The notes under the pieces are model-generated. The model worked only from the letters and a program-made list of their open reading frames with translations. It did no database searches and had not been told where the DNA came from. From assembly GCF_003478505.1 (NCBI RefSeq), contig NZ_QUFI01000009.1, positions 1 to 64,000 on the forward strand: DNA of 64,000 nt. The letters are read 5' to 3'. Below, piece by piece: positions 17,733 to 27,256 of the stretch; positions within the stretch are counted from its first letter, which is position 1; the number at the start of each line of letters is the position of its first letter. A program made the position numbers and the translations under genes. The stretch is from Clostridium sp. AF27-2AA (GTDB lineage: Bacteria > Bacillota > Clostridia > Lachnospirales > Lachnospiraceae).

Positions 17733-18968
17733 ATGAAACCTTTGGAAGGAATTAAAGTTGTTGACCTGACAACGTATCTGGCCGCGCCGACTACGGTGCG
17801 CGTACTGGGCGAGTGGGGAGCTGACTGCGTAAAGATCGAATCTGCAAAAGGTGATCCGGCGAGAACCCAGGGGGCTGTATTCAATATGCCCTATAGCGAT
17901 GAAGAAAATCTGGCTTTTGATGTAGCTAATTTAAATAAAAAATTTATTACTTTGAATTTAAAGGATCCAAAAGGTCTTGAAATCGCATATAAACTTCTGG
18001 CAGAGGCCGATGTGTTTGTGACGAATACCAGAACTAAGTCCCTGGTGAAGCTGGGACTCGATTACGATACTCTGAAGGAAAAGTTCCCACGGCTGGTCTT
18101 TGCACAGGTATTGGGGTACGGTGAAAACGGTCCTGAGAAGGATACGGCTGGATTTGATGTAACCTGCTATATGGCAAGAGGCGGTGTATTCGGAACCACC
18201 GTAAACCGCGGTGACGCGCCGATGATCCCGACCAACGGCTTCGGTGATTTCCAGGTTTCCCTGGCACTGGCTTCCGGCATCTGCGCCGCTTTATTTGGAA
18301 GACAGAGATCTGGCAAGGGCGACAAAGTAACCGTCAGCCTGCATCACGCAGCCGTTTACGCCCTCAGCACAGGCCTGATCTCCGCCCAGTACGGCAACCA
18401 GTATCCGAAGAACCGTACCGAGGTGGTAAACCCGTTTAACGATGTGTTCCGTACCAGCGATGGCAAGTGGGTATGTATCTGCTGTCCAGAGTATGACCGC
18501 GATTATGAAAAGATGTTCACTGTGCTGGACGCACCGGAGATGCTGACGGAGGAGGCGAAAGAGAAGTACCGCCGCTGCGAGAGCATCAACGCCAACGGCC
18601 TGAACCCGGAAGTGGTGGCTGCGTTAGACCGAGCCATTGCGAAGTTCACCAGAGATGAACTGATGGAGCGGCTGAAAGCCAACGATATGCCGTGTGAGGC
18701 CTGCATGGAGCCGGTGGATATCTACCAGGATGAGCAGGCAGCAGCCAACCATATCCTGGCAAAGATCCCATATCCGTCCGGTGAGCGGTTCATGCCGACC
18801 AACCCGATCCGCTTCGGCAGCATGGGAGAACCGGAATATGTGATCGGTGGTTCCCAGGGTGCCCATACGATAGAGCTGATGAAGCATCTGGGATACAGTG
18901 ACGCGGAAATCGAAGAGGCAATCGCTTCCGGCGCCGCGACCGGAGAGAAGAAGCTTAAGAAGCTGTAA
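17733..18968 (+). CDS. CaiB/BaiF family (class III) CoA-transferase
   Basis: 411 residues, full family length. The N-terminal LEGIKVVDLTTYLAAPT and GEWGADCVKIE motifs, LNLKDPKGLEIAYKLL, and the catalytic Asp in TAGFDVTCYMARGG near residue 145-155 are typical. It would move CoA between an acyl-CoA product and an incoming acid, sparing ATP once the cycle runs. GGAGG lies 8 bases before the ATG. Flanked by two acyl-CoA dehydrogenases. Confidence 0.92.
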   Translation: MKPLEGIKVVDLTTYLAAPTTVRVLGEWGADCVKIESAKGDPARTQGAVFNMPYSDEENLAFDVANLNKKFITLNLKDPKGLEIAYKLLAEADVFVTNTRTKSLVKLGLDYDTLKEKFPRLVFAQVLGYGENGPEKDTAGFDVTCYMARGGVFGTTVNRGDAPMIPTNGFGDFQVSLALASGICAALFGRQRSGKGDKVTVSLHHAAVYALSTGLISAQYGNQYPKNRTEVVNPFNDVFRTSDGKWVCICCPEYDRDYEKMFTVLDAPEMLTEEAKEKYRRCESINANGLNPEVVAALDRAIAKFTRDELMERLKANDMPCEACMEPVDIYQDEQAAANHILAKIPYPSGERFMPTNPIRFGSMGEPEYVIGGSQGAHTIELMKHLGYSDAEIEEAIASGAATGEKKLKKL

Positions 18969-19069
18969 GGCAGCATAGTGACGCGGCCGGGCGGCAGCGA
19001 AAAAAAGCCGCCTGACCGAAACAATAGGAAAAGACAAAGCATAAAGAGAAAGGGGAAGGTGACACAGAT

Positions 19070-20212
19070 ATGAGCTTAATGTATACCGAGGAACAGAAAG
19101 CACTGATCGCTCTTGTGAAAGAGATGGCGGAGAATGAGATCAAGCCGTATGTGAAAGATGCGGACGAAAAGGGTGAGTGTCCCAAAGAACTTTACAAATG
19201 GGGATTTGATATGGGACTTCATATGCTGGAGGTTCCGGCAGAGTACGGCGGAGCCGGCTTAAGCTATGAGACTACAGCTATGATCTTTGAGGAACTGGCC
19301 AAGGTCGATGCCGGTTATGCCATCACCTTTGTTACATCCTTCGTAGCATTAAGAAACGTGATCCTGGCAGGCACCAAAGAGCAGGGCCAGTATTTCGCCG
19401 ACAAAGTAGCACCGGGCGCATTTGCCGGTTTCGCGTTAACTGAGCCGAATGCCGGTTCCGATCCGGCAGCCATGCGCGCGACTGCAGTGAAGGACGGAGA
19501 TGAGTACATCTTAAACGGAACCAAGACCTTCATCACCAACGGTGCGGTAGCAAGCGTATTTGTAGGCTTTTTCAAGACCGATCCGGCAGCAGGTCACAAG
19601 GGGATTTCTGCTTTTATCATCGACGCGGACGCGCCGGGCGTGACCGTAGGTGCTCATGAGAACAAGATGGGCCTGCGCCTGTCCAATACCACCGACCTGA
19701 TCTTTGAGAATGTCCGCGTGAAGGCATCTGCCATGGTCGGACCGGAAGGCAGCGGTTTTAAGCTGGCTATGAACGCTTTAAACTTATCCCGCGCATTCGT
19801 GGCAACTCTGGCGGTCGGCATCATGCAGCGCGCGTTAGATGAGTCTGTAAAGTACGCAAAAGAGAGAAAACAGTTCAACACCCCAATCATCAAATTCCAG
19901 ATGGTACAGCAGATGTTAGCCGATATGGCCATCAAGATCGAGGCATCCAGATGTCTGGTCAATAACACTATGAAGATGATGGATGCGGGCATCATGGTTC
20001 AGAAAGAGGGCTCCATCTGCAAGACCTTTGTTTCCGACTGTGCCCAGGAGGTGACCTCCAACGCAGTTCAGATCTTCGGCGGATACGGCTACAGCAAGGA
20101 GTACCCGGTTGAGAAGCTGATGCGTGATGTCAAGGTATTCCAGATCTTTGAGGGCGCAAACCAGGTACAGAGACTGACCATCGCCAACGTATTAAATAAA
20201 GAATACAAATAG
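19070..20212 (+). CDS. Acyl-CoA dehydrogenase, Bcd-like
   Basis: 380 residues, the length of butyryl/short-chain acyl-CoA dehydrogenases. FALTEPNAGSDPAAMRATA and KTFITNGAVA contact flavin and substrate, RKQFNTPIIKFQMVQQMLADM is the usual helix, and the catalytic Glu is in FEGANQVQRLTIA. It lies immediately before etfB (5-base gap with GGAGGA), as in Bcd-Etf complexes. It differs clearly from the CaiA-like enzyme of the same operon, so the two probably act on different steps or substrates. Confidence 0.93.
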   Translation: MSLMYTEEQKALIALVKEMAENEIKPYVKDADEKGECPKELYKWGFDMGLHMLEVPAEYGGAGLSYETTAMIFEELAKVDAGYAITFVTSFVALRNVILAGTKEQGQYFADKVAPGAFAGFALTEPNAGSDPAAMRATAVKDGDEYILNGTKTFITNGAVASVFVGFFKTDPAAGHKGISAFIIDADAPGVTVGAHENKMGLRLSNTTDLIFENVRVKASAMVGPEGSGFKLAMNALNLSRAFVATLAVGIMQRALDESVKYAKERKQFNTPIIKFQMVQQMLADMAIKIEASRCLVNNTMKMMDAGIMVQKEGSICKTFVSDCAQEVTSNAVQIFGGYGYSKEYPVEKLMRDVKVFQIFEGANQVQRLTIANVLNKEYK

Positions 20213-20217
20213 GAGGA

Positions 20218-21012
20218 ATGAAGATGAATATCGTTGTTTGTATCAAACAGGTTCCGGATACCACAGAGATCAAGATCGATCCGGTGAAAAATACACTGAT
20301 CCGTACCGGCGTGCCGAGCATCATGAATCCGTTCGACAAGAACGCGCTGGAGACCGGACTTTCTTTAAAAGACCAGTACGGCGGCAAGGTGACCGTCATT
20401 TCCATGGGACCGCCTCAGGCAAAGGCAGTGTTAAGAGAGGCACTGGCCATGGGAGCGGATGAGGCTTATCTGGTAACAGACCGCGCGTTTGGCGGTTCCG
20501 ATACCTACGCAACCAGCTACATCTTATCTCAGGCCATCAAGAAACTGGGTGCTTACGATGTGATCCTGGGCGGAAAGCAGGCCATCGATGGAGATACCGG
20601 CCAGACCGCGCCGAGTATCGCGGAGCATCTGGGGGCCACCCGCTTAACCTACGTTTTGAGCTTAAAGGTTGAGGGTGGCAAGGTGATCGCAGAGCGTCAG
20701 GTAGAAGAGGGCGTGGAGGTCATCGAGACCAAATTCCCGGTTCTGTGTACCGCAACCAAGGAGAGTAACAAGCCGCGTTACGCAACGGTAAAGGGCGTGA
20801 TGAGATCCTTTAACACTGAGATCGGACAGATTACTCTGGCAGACCTGCCGGATGCAGATACCACCAAGATGGGTCTGAAGGGTTCACCGACCAAGGTAAA
20901 AGCAACCTTCACTCCGAAGAGAACCGCAAACTGTGTGAACATCGAAGGCGTAAGCCCGGTGGAGATCGCGGACAATTTAATCGGAAAGCTGGTTGAGGCG
21001 AAGGTACTGTAA
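20218..21012 (+). CDS. etfB: Electron transfer flavoprotein beta subunit
   Basis: 264 residues. N-terminal VVCIKQVPDTTEIKIDP, NPFDKNALETGLSLKD and VTDRAFGGSDTYATS are EtfB signatures; the overall pattern is like that of clostridial electron-bifurcating Etf proteins found with Bcd or acryloyl-CoA reductase. No fixC/fixX or Etf:quinone oxidoreductase gene is present, which also favours an NADH-dependent soluble system. Bifurcation is inferred. Confidence 0.93.
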   Translation: MKMNIVVCIKQVPDTTEIKIDPVKNTLIRTGVPSIMNPFDKNALETGLSLKDQYGGKVTVISMGPPQAKAVLREALAMGADEAYLVTDRAFGGSDTYATSYILSQAIKKLGAYDVILGGKQAIDGDTGQTAPSIAEHLGATRLTYVLSLKVEGGKVIAERQVEEGVEVIETKFPVLCTATKESNKPRYATVKGVMRSFNTEIGQITLADLPDADTTKMGLKGSPTKVKATFTPKRTANCVNIEGVSPVEIADNLIGKLVEAKVL

Positions 21013-21031
21013 GAATAAGGAGGTCGTGAAG

Positions 21032-22042
21032 ATGAGTTTTGATACATGCAAGGACGTATGGGTATTTATCGAGAGCTTCCAGGGACAGCCGAAAAGCGTT
21101 GGTCTGGAGCTGTTAGGACAGGGAAGAAAGCTGGCGGACGGGCTGAAACAGAAGCTTTGCGCCATTGTCATTGGTAAGGATGTAGACGCAGCCGTGAAGG
21201 AATCCGCAGCCTACGGAGCCGACAAGATCTATGTGATCCAGGGCGACGAGTATGAGAACTATTCCGCGGACGCTTATGGAAATGTATTCTTAAAGCTCTG
21301 TGAGAAATATGATCCAAACACCATTTTAGTAGGTGCTACCGTAAACGGAAGAGACTTAGGCTCCAAGATCGCGGTCAGCCTCCGCACCGGCCTTACCGCG
21401 GACTGTACCGCCCTCAGTGTAGAGGAAGAGACAGGCAATGTAGTCTGGGAGAGACCGGCTTTCGGCGGTAATCTGTATGCGCAGATTCTCTGCAGCGAGA
21501 CCAGACCGCAGATGGGTACCTGCCGTCCTGGTGCTTTCAAGAAACCAGAGCGCAATGAGAACAACAAGCCGGAGATCATCAAAGAAGAAATCCATACCCC
21601 GGAGAGTGAGATCCGCACAAAGGTGCTGAATTTCATCAAGGCATGTGAGGATAACGATATGCGTCTTGATGAGGCAGATGTGATCGTATCCGGCGGCCGC
21701 GGCATGAAGAATGCCGAGAACTTTGGAATCTTAAAGGAACTGGCAGATGTGCTGGGCGGAACCGTGGGCTGCTCCAGAGCAGCCGTAGACGCAGGCTGGA
21801 TGCCCCAGAGTAAGCAGGTAGGCCAGACCGGTTCCACCGTAACTCCGAAGATCTACTTTGCCTGTGCCATTTCCGGTGCGGTACAGCACGTGGCAGGCAT
21901 GAGCGGGTCCGGCACCATTGTTGCCATCAACAAGGATGAGACCGCGCCGATCTTTGAGGTTGCGGATTACGGAATCGTGGGCGATGTCTTTGAGATTGTT
22001 CCGGCTCTGGTAAAAGAACTGAAAGCAAAGCAGCAGGCATAA
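21032..22042 (+). CDS. etfA: Electron transfer flavoprotein alpha subunit
   Basis: 336 residues from ATG 21032, chosen because AAGGAGG lies 8 bases upstream; a frame extension to 20993 overlaps etfB. C-terminal FAD domain: [36 protein letters not shown] and [20 protein letters not shown]. Pairs with EtfB to pass electrons to or from the acyl-CoA dehydrogenases. No N-terminal ferredoxin extension. Confidence 0.94.
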   Translation: MSFDTCKDVWVFIESFQGQPKSVGLELLGQGRKLADGLKQKLCAIVIGKDVDAAVKESAAYGADKIYVIQGDEYENYSADAYGNVFLKLCEKYDPNTILVGATVNGRDLGSKIAVSLRTGLTADCTALSVEEETGNVVWERPAFGGNLYAQILCSETRPQMGTCRPGAFKKPERNENNKPEIIKEEIHTPESEIRTKVLNFIKACEDNDMRLDEADVIVSGGRGMKNAENFGILKELADVLGGTVGCSRAAVDAGWMPQSKQVGQTGSTVTPKIYFACAISGAVQHVAGMSGSGTIVAINKDETAPIFEVADYGIVGDVFEIVPALVKELKAKQQA

Positions 22043-22059
22043 TACCACAGGACCAGAAA

Positions 22060-22111
22060 GAAGGGCTGCCGCAAAAAGGATGGAATGGTCCCACTTTTTG
22101 CAGCAGCCTTC
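22060..22111 (+). other. Hairpin between etfA and the acyl-CoA ligase gene
   Basis: GAAGGGCTGCCGCAAAAAG pairs with CTTTTTGCAGCAGCCTTC. There is no T run after it, so it may protect the upstream mRNA or attenuate weakly. Confidence 0.6.
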
Positions 22112-22173
22112 CGCGTATAGAAGCGGGAGTCTGGCGGGACGACGGCATGCTGGCGGATGTAAGGAGGCACGTT

Positions 22174-23811
22174 ATGTTTGAGGAAAGGAAGATCAACCCG
22201 AATCTGCAAAAACAGTACCGGGAGCAGGGGTACTGGAAAGATGAAACGCTGCTGGACTGCTGGGACCGGACGGTAGAAACGTATCCGGACCGGGAATATG
22301 TGGTCGACGACCGTGGTAACCGTTATACCTACCGGGAACTGGATGAGGCAGCAGGCCGGGTGGCATCGTATCTGATAGGACTGGGAATCCAGCCAGGAGA
22401 GGTGGTCTCTTTTCAGCTTCCAATCTGGAGTGAGTTTGCCATGTTGACCATTGCCTGCTACAAGGTGGGAGCGGTGGCCCATCCCATTGCCATGTCCTAT
22501 GAGGAGAAGGAACTGGCAAGAAGCTTAAACATAACAGAATCCCGGTGTTATTTTGGACCGACATTCTTCTACAAGACTGATTATGAAGAGCGGATTCTTG
22601 CAGTGCGGGATCAGGTGCCGCTGTTAAAGGACATCGTGCTGATCGACAGTGTGAAAGAGCGTAAGAGCGATGCAGCTTTGCTTCGGGAAATTCTTACTTC
22701 TTATGGGCCACTTCCGAAGGAGCGGTGTGTACACACTAAAAACGGACAGGATATCGCGGTTATTCTTTGCACCTCCGGCACAACTGGAGGTACGAAGGGA
22801 GTTCTGCTGACGCATGATAATGTGCGTTATGCAGAAGAAACCTTCAACCGGGAGCTTGGTCTTACCGAGGAAGATATCATGTTCATGCCGGCACCGCTTC
22901 ATCACGCGACTGGATTTCACCACGCGATCATTGCGCCGATGCTTCATGGTGCGAAAGTGGTACTGCAACAGAAATATCAATGCAGATCGGCCATTGAATT
23001 TATGAACCAGGAAAATGTTACTTATTCTATGGGAGCAACCCCTTTCATCTACGATATTTTAAGGGAGCTGGAGACAAATGGCGGTGAAATTCCGTCTCTG
23101 AAGTTTTATCTTTGTGGCGGTGCGCCGGTTCCGGGGTATCTGATACAGAGAGCAAAACAGTATGGAATACTTCTCTGCGAAGTCTATGGATCCACGGAAA
23201 GTGTGCCACACGCATTTGTTCGTCCGGATGAGGCGCTTGCGCTGAATGGAACGACATCCGGAAGGGCAATCGAAGGTGTGGAGATCCGGGTGGTAGACGA
23301 AGATGGGAACGACGTAGGTGTGGGAATCCCGGGAGAAGAGTTGTCAAGAGGCCCCAGTGTGTTTGTCGGGTATTTAAAAGCACGGGAGATCACGGATGGA
23401 GCTTTGGATGACGATGGCTGGTTCCACAGTGGTGACCTTTGTATCATGGATGAGCATGGAAATATTCACATTATCGGACGAAAAAAAGACATGATTGTCC
23501 GGGGCGGTGAAAATTTAAATACCAATGAGATCAATGATACTTTAGAGGGATGCCCTGGAATGGGTGATCATACCATTATCGGAATGCCGGATGATCGTCT
23601 CGGAGAACGGATCTGCGCATTTGCGGTCCCGCTTCGGGGATATGAAAATCTGAAGTTGGAGGATGTACTGGACTATTTGCATTCGAAGAAAATTCCAAAG
23701 CGTTTTTGGCCAGAGCGGCTAGAACTAATTGACCGCATTCCACATACGGGAAGCGGAAAGGTGAAAAAATATCTTCTGAAGCAGGAACTGGAAAAGCGTT
23801 TGAAGGGATGA
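22174..23811 (+). CDS. AMP-forming acyl-CoA synthetase (CaiC/FadK-like)
   Basis: 545 residues. P-loop CTSGTTGGTKGVLLTHDN, A5 motif YGSTESVPH, A7/A8 WFHSGD and GRKKDMIVRGGENL, and the C-terminal catalytic Lys in HTGSGKVKKYLL are complete, so it should be active. It activates a carboxylic acid with ATP and CoA, priming the CoA-transferase cycle. ATG 22174 has AGGAGG 6 bases upstream; a start at 22147 is possible but lacks a site. The next gene begins 6 bases after its stop. Confidence 0.92.
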   Translation: MFEERKINPNLQKQYREQGYWKDETLLDCWDRTVETYPDREYVVDDRGNRYTYRELDEAAGRVASYLIGLGIQPGEVVSFQLPIWSEFAMLTIACYKVGAVAHPIAMSYEEKELARSLNITESRCYFGPTFFYKTDYEERILAVRDQVPLLKDIVLIDSVKERKSDAALLREILTSYGPLPKERCVHTKNGQDIAVILCTSGTTGGTKGVLLTHDNVRYAEETFNRELGLTEEDIMFMPAPLHHATGFHHAIIAPMLHGAKVVLQQKYQCRSAIEFMNQENVTYSMGATPFIYDILRELETNGGEIPSLKFYLCGGAPVPGYLIQRAKQYGILLCEVYGSTESVPHAFVRPDEALALNGTTSGRAIEGVEIRVVDEDGNDVGVGIPGEELSRGPSVFVGYLKAREITDGALDDDGWFHSGDLCIMDEHGNIHIIGRKKDMIVRGGENLNTNEINDTLEGCPGMGDHTIIGMPDDRLGERICAFAVPLRGYENLKLEDVLDYLHSKKIPKRFWPERLELIDRIPHTGSGKVKKYLLKQELEKRLKG

Positions 23812-23817
23812 TTCACT

Positions 23818-24369
23818 ATGATTGAACAGAAATTTGGACCGCGCAGATGCAAGGATACCAGAAAGCCACTGGAAAAACAGTGCCCGGATGTTATATTTTA
23901 CCGCTGCCCGGAATGCGGAGCTCTTTATCCGGTGACAGGAGGAACGAACCTGGAGGAAAAAGAAATTCTGTGCTGTGGAAAAAAGGCGGAAAGGCTGATT
24001 CCTGAAGAAGCCGACTCCACGCGAGATGTGATGGATATTACCTATCAGATCACAGGCGGCTATAATGATAATGCTGTCCGCGTATCGTGGAAGATGAAGC
24101 CGTATGGACGTCATCCAGAGTGGATTTATCTGAAAACATTTACGGGGGGATATTTAAAATACGTAATGGAAGGAAAACATTCGCCAATGGTATTTGCCCT
24201 GGCGGATACCGATGCCTTTTGTTACTGTGATGAAGATCCATGCCTGGAATGTGTATTTCGGTGTAAGAGAGGATTTATCATTTATGTTTATGATAGACAG
24301 ACCGGACTCGTTGCGGTACCCCTGGATAAGATGAATGCCCAGTGGCAGAGTGGAGCAAATAAGATGTGA
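23818..24369 (+). CDS. Desulfoferrodoxin-like protein with degraded superoxide-reductase site
   Basis: 183 residues. Residues 28-53 match a desulforedoxin domain, CPEC at 30-33 and CC at 52-53, with spacing suited to an Fe(Cys)4 centre. Residues about 70-160 resemble the superoxide reductase domain: HPEWIYL, GKHSPMVFALAD and AFCYCDEDPC replace the usual HYIEWI, LKPGD-P-F and YCNLHG segments. Of the four His and one Cys that bind the catalytic iron only one His (99) and one Cys (137) are visible, so superoxide reductase activity is doubtful. An electron-carrier or structural role in the acyl-CoA operon is inferred. It starts 6 bases after the ligase stop. Confidence 0.72.
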   Translation: MIEQKFGPRRCKDTRKPLEKQCPDVIFYRCPECGALYPVTGGTNLEEKEILCCGKKAERLIPEEADSTRDVMDITYQITGGYNDNAVRVSWKMKPYGRHPEWIYLKTFTGGYLKYVMEGKHSPMVFALADTDAFCYCDEDPCLECVFRCKRGFIIYVYDRQTGLVAVPLDKMNAQWQSGANKM

Positions 24370-24412
24370 GATACTGTAATTTTTTACAATAATATGTTAA
24401 AATAATAACAAA

Positions 24413-24436
24413 ATCTGTATATGGGGATGTACAGAT
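24413..24436. promoter_or_regulatory. Inverted repeat before the YkvI-like gene
   Basis: ATCTGTA and TACAGAT are perfect 7-base inverted repeats around 10 bases, 15 bases before the start codon region. A candidate operator or small mRNA hairpin. The spacer 24370-24451 is very AT-rich and may hold a promoter. Confidence 0.35.
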
Positions 24437-24451
24437 AATGGGGGAAATTCT

Positions 24452-25744
24452 ATGGGAAAAACAACAAATGTGGAATGCAAAGTAGACTGGAAAACCGTTC
24501 TTGTTTTTGTGTCGATAGCATTTAGTTCGCAGTGTGGCGGCGGATTCGCGTCTGGATCTACGCCATGGACTTATTTTTTTAGAAATACGGGGTTTTATGG
24601 GATGCTGCCGGTTGTTGCGCAGCCGTATTTTTGTCTGTTTATGCCGTTTATTGTAGCGGTAATCAACTGTTTTATTATCTATTTCTTTATGAAATTCGCT
24701 ATGGATTTCCGTACATTTGATTACAGCAGTTTTTTGAGGCGGTATGGTTCGCGTTTTTGCAATGGGATTTTTGCCAGACCGATGCAGTACATTTATGAAT
24801 TTAATTTCAACTGGCTTCTGATCGTATGTATGGCGCTTGCCTATTCCACCTCTGGTTCAGCATTAAAAGAACTGACGGGAATTCCATATCTGTATTCTAC
24901 ACTTATTATCGGTGTTCTTATGTTTGTTCTGTGTATGAAAGGCACAGATCTGGTCCGGAAGAATGCAGTGTTCATGAGTGCTGTTATTTTCATTGCGCTG
25001 ATGTCAGTTCATGTACCTAATATTCTATATAATATCACATCCGGCAGGTTGTCTTCGGAACTTGGCATCATGTCCCAACAGCTTCACAACGATATTGCCG
25101 CAGGTGCAGGAAGCTTTTTAAAGTATCTTCTGGTCGCTTTTTGCTGGGCGTATATTTTTTCAGGACAGAATCTGGCAGGTTTTGGAGCCTATGTTAATCA
25201 TGCGCAGCTTTTTACCAATAAAAAAACACTCAGATGGGCTGTTGTGCTGTCTGTGATTGCAAACTGGGCATTTCTGGAAATGAATGTGATCAATCTGGCT
25301 GCAAATTATTCGGCTGTTTATGAAGGATGGTCGAATGGACGTGCGGTATATACCATTCTTGTTGTACAAAATGGCGTTGGAAGTGGAGCGATAAAGACCA
25401 TCCTTCTTACGCTGATCACTGTGGCCATATTCTTTGCAACCATTTCAACGGCAATCAATTACGCGCAAGGCTTCAATGACCGTATTTTAAACTGGTATCA
25501 GAAAAGAAAACAGGAAGCCCCGGAAGTTTCCGCGGCAAAGAGAAACAAGCGGGGAGCAGTATTAACGCTGGTTTATATTGTGCTTACATGGGCAGTGTCC
25601 CAGATGGGACTGACTGCGCTGGTATCGAAGGGACTTACATTTGCATCGATCATCACGTTGTTTACTCTGATCATACCGACCATTATCAATGTCATCCGAA
25701 AGTGGCCGGATGCAGATTATGCACACATGACAAAAGAAAAATAG
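24452..25744 (+). CDS. YkvI-like membrane carrier (APC superfamily)
   Basis: 430 residues with about ten to eleven hydrophobic segments. The first membrane helix is broken by a Gly/Ser-rich stretch, SSQCGGGFASGSTPW, the hallmark of LeuT-fold carriers, and the whole resembles the YkvI family, whose substrates are mostly unknown. Lower GC than the upstream enzymes. Its place between the acyl-CoA genes and a second permease suggests uptake or export of the pathway acid or an amine; this is inference. Confidence 0.72.
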   Translation: MGKTTNVECKVDWKTVLVFVSIAFSSQCGGGFASGSTPWTYFFRNTGFYGMLPVVAQPYFCLFMPFIVAVINCFIIYFFMKFAMDFRTFDYSSFLRRYGSRFCNGIFARPMQYIYEFNFNWLLIVCMALAYSTSGSALKELTGIPYLYSTLIIGVLMFVLCMKGTDLVRKNAVFMSAVIFIALMSVHVPNILYNITSGRLSSELGIMSQQLHNDIAAGAGSFLKYLLVAFCWAYIFSGQNLAGFGAYVNHAQLFTNKKTLRWAVVLSVIANWAFLEMNVINLAANYSAVYEGWSNGRAVYTILVVQNGVGSGAIKTILLTLITVAIFFATISTAINYAQGFNDRILNWYQKRKQEAPEVSAAKRNKRGAVLTLVYIVLTWAVSQMGLTALVSKGLTFASIITLFTLIIPTIINVIRKWPDADYAHMTKEK

Positions 25745-25824
25745 TAATGGTTCAGCCGGTCTGCGTATTCACTATGCTGACCGTACGAAAACATGGATTA
25801 CAGGCAAAAATCCCATTGCCGAAG

Positions 25825-25853
25825 GGTGCTGTGTGCCAGCGGCACACAGCACC
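25825..25853. other. Perfect 13-bp hairpin between two permease genes
   Basis: GGTGCTGTGTGCC and GGCACACAGCACC pair without a mismatch around AGC. No T run on either side, so not an ordinary terminator. Confidence 0.7.
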
Positions 25854-25951
25854 GGCCGAAGCGGAACGGAGACATTTTCAATGATTTTTTACTGTGTCTG
25901 TGAAGGTACAGAAACGTTACGAAAAATGATGAAATACGAGGGGGAATCGAT

Positions 25952-27253
25952 ATGTTATCTGCTATTGGATTAATCATAGCGATCGCGCTGCTGATTGTTA
26001 TGATCGTCAAAGGTGTTGATATGATTACGGCATCGGTAGTAACAGCTGCAATTATTCTTGTAACAAGCGGACTTGATTTTTGGGAAGGTTTACTGAAAAC
26101 GTTTTCGGAAGGAGCTGGCTCGTTCTGCACCTCCTGGTTTTTGATTCTTGCGCTGGGTGGCATTTTTGGTGAACTGGTCAATCAGACAGGGCTGGCTACC
26201 AAGGTCGCAAAATCTTTATCTGCTGCACTTGGAGCCAAAAGAGTGGGGCTGATCATTATGATCTGTACATTCTTTATTACACTGCTGGGTATTAACGGCT
26301 ATATTATGGTATTTGTTCTTTATCCGATCGCAGACAGCCTGCTTCGTGAAAATAAGATGGATCGTCGGCTGCTTCCGTTTTTGATGATCGCGGGAGGTGC
26401 GAATGCGAATGGATTTGCGTTTTCCATGGATATCTGTAACGTAATCCCGAGTAATTTCCTTGGCACTTCACTTGGTGTAGCTCCGGTCCTGGCGGTGATT
26501 TTCTCAGTAATCACCTGCACCTGGTATGTAATATATTTCAACTATGCGCAAAAGAAGAGCATGGAAAAAATGTCGGAAGCAGAACGGATGGCACTGTACA
26601 AAACAGAAAAGAGCGTCATGGGAGATAACGAGCTTCCTGGTCTGTTTATGTCTCTTTTGCCGTTTATCCTGGTACTGGCAGTGGTAGTGGTAACTTCCGG
26701 TATGGGAACATCAACCAGCTTGAGCTGCGCGCTTTTGACCGGCGTTCTTGTGATTATTGTGACACAGTTTAAAAAAATCAAAAACCTGAAGGGATCTCTG
26801 AAAGGTGGGGCAATGTCAGGATTAAGCACAATGCTGACGGTAGCCGCAGTCATTGGTCTTTCCAAGGTCCTGACACAGGCACCGGCTTTCCATGCTGTAC
26901 AGGAGTTTGTATTAAATATTACACTTCCGATTTACTTAAAGACCTGGCTTGGAACCATGATCTGTGGAGCTATGACTGGTTCTGCGATTACAGCGGAAAC
27001 CCTGTTTTTGGAGAGCTTCGGAAAACAGTTCCTTGCAGCGGGCGCGAATATCAATGCCCTCCACAGAATTGTGGTAGAGGCTGGTATTACTCTGAACAAA
27101 CTTCCGAATGCTTCACCGGTAGTTATGGAAACTTCTGTCTGTGAATGTACACTGGCGGAAAGCTATAAGCATATTGTGCTGGGGTCTACGATTCCATGTG
27201 TGATTGCAGGCTTCATTATTACAATGATGGCGACCGTTGGAATTATTTTTTAA
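25952..27253 (+). CDS. GntP-family permease
   Basis: 433 residues, about twelve membrane segments. GGIFGELVNQTGLATKVAKSL and FLMIAGGANANGF, and the C-terminal half with GSAITAETL and NKLPNASPVV, fit the GntP/gluconate:H+ symporter family, which also carries other hydroxy- and keto-acids. It is probably the uptake system for the acid used by the acyl-CoA cluster, but the substrate is not readable. Its stop lies 3 bases from the stop of a convergent LysR gene. Confidence 0.82.
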   Translation: MLSAIGLIIAIALLIVMIVKGVDMITASVVTAAIILVTSGLDFWEGLLKTFSEGAGSFCTSWFLILALGGIFGELVNQTGLATKVAKSLSAALGAKRVGLIIMICTFFITLLGINGYIMVFVLYPIADSLLRENKMDRRLLPFLMIAGGANANGFAFSMDICNVIPSNFLGTSLGVAPVLAVIFSVITCTWYVIYFNYAQKKSMEKMSEAERMALYKTEKSVMGDNELPGLFMSLLPFILVLAVVVVTSGMGTSTSLSCALLTGVLVIIVTQFKKIKNLKGSLKGGAMSGLSTMLTVAAVIGLSKVLTQAPAFHAVQEFVLNITLPIYLKTWLGTMICGAMTGSAITAETLFLESFGKQFLAAGANINALHRIVVEAGITLNKLPNASPVVMETSVCECTLAESYKHIVLGSTIPCVIAGFIITMMATVGIIF

Positions 27254-27256
27254 AAG

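Noticed and set aside
16368..23811. Naming the cluster a carnitine (cai/bbu) operon
   Set aside because: No CaiD-type hydratase, BCCT carrier or FixCX is present, so the substrate cannot be stated.
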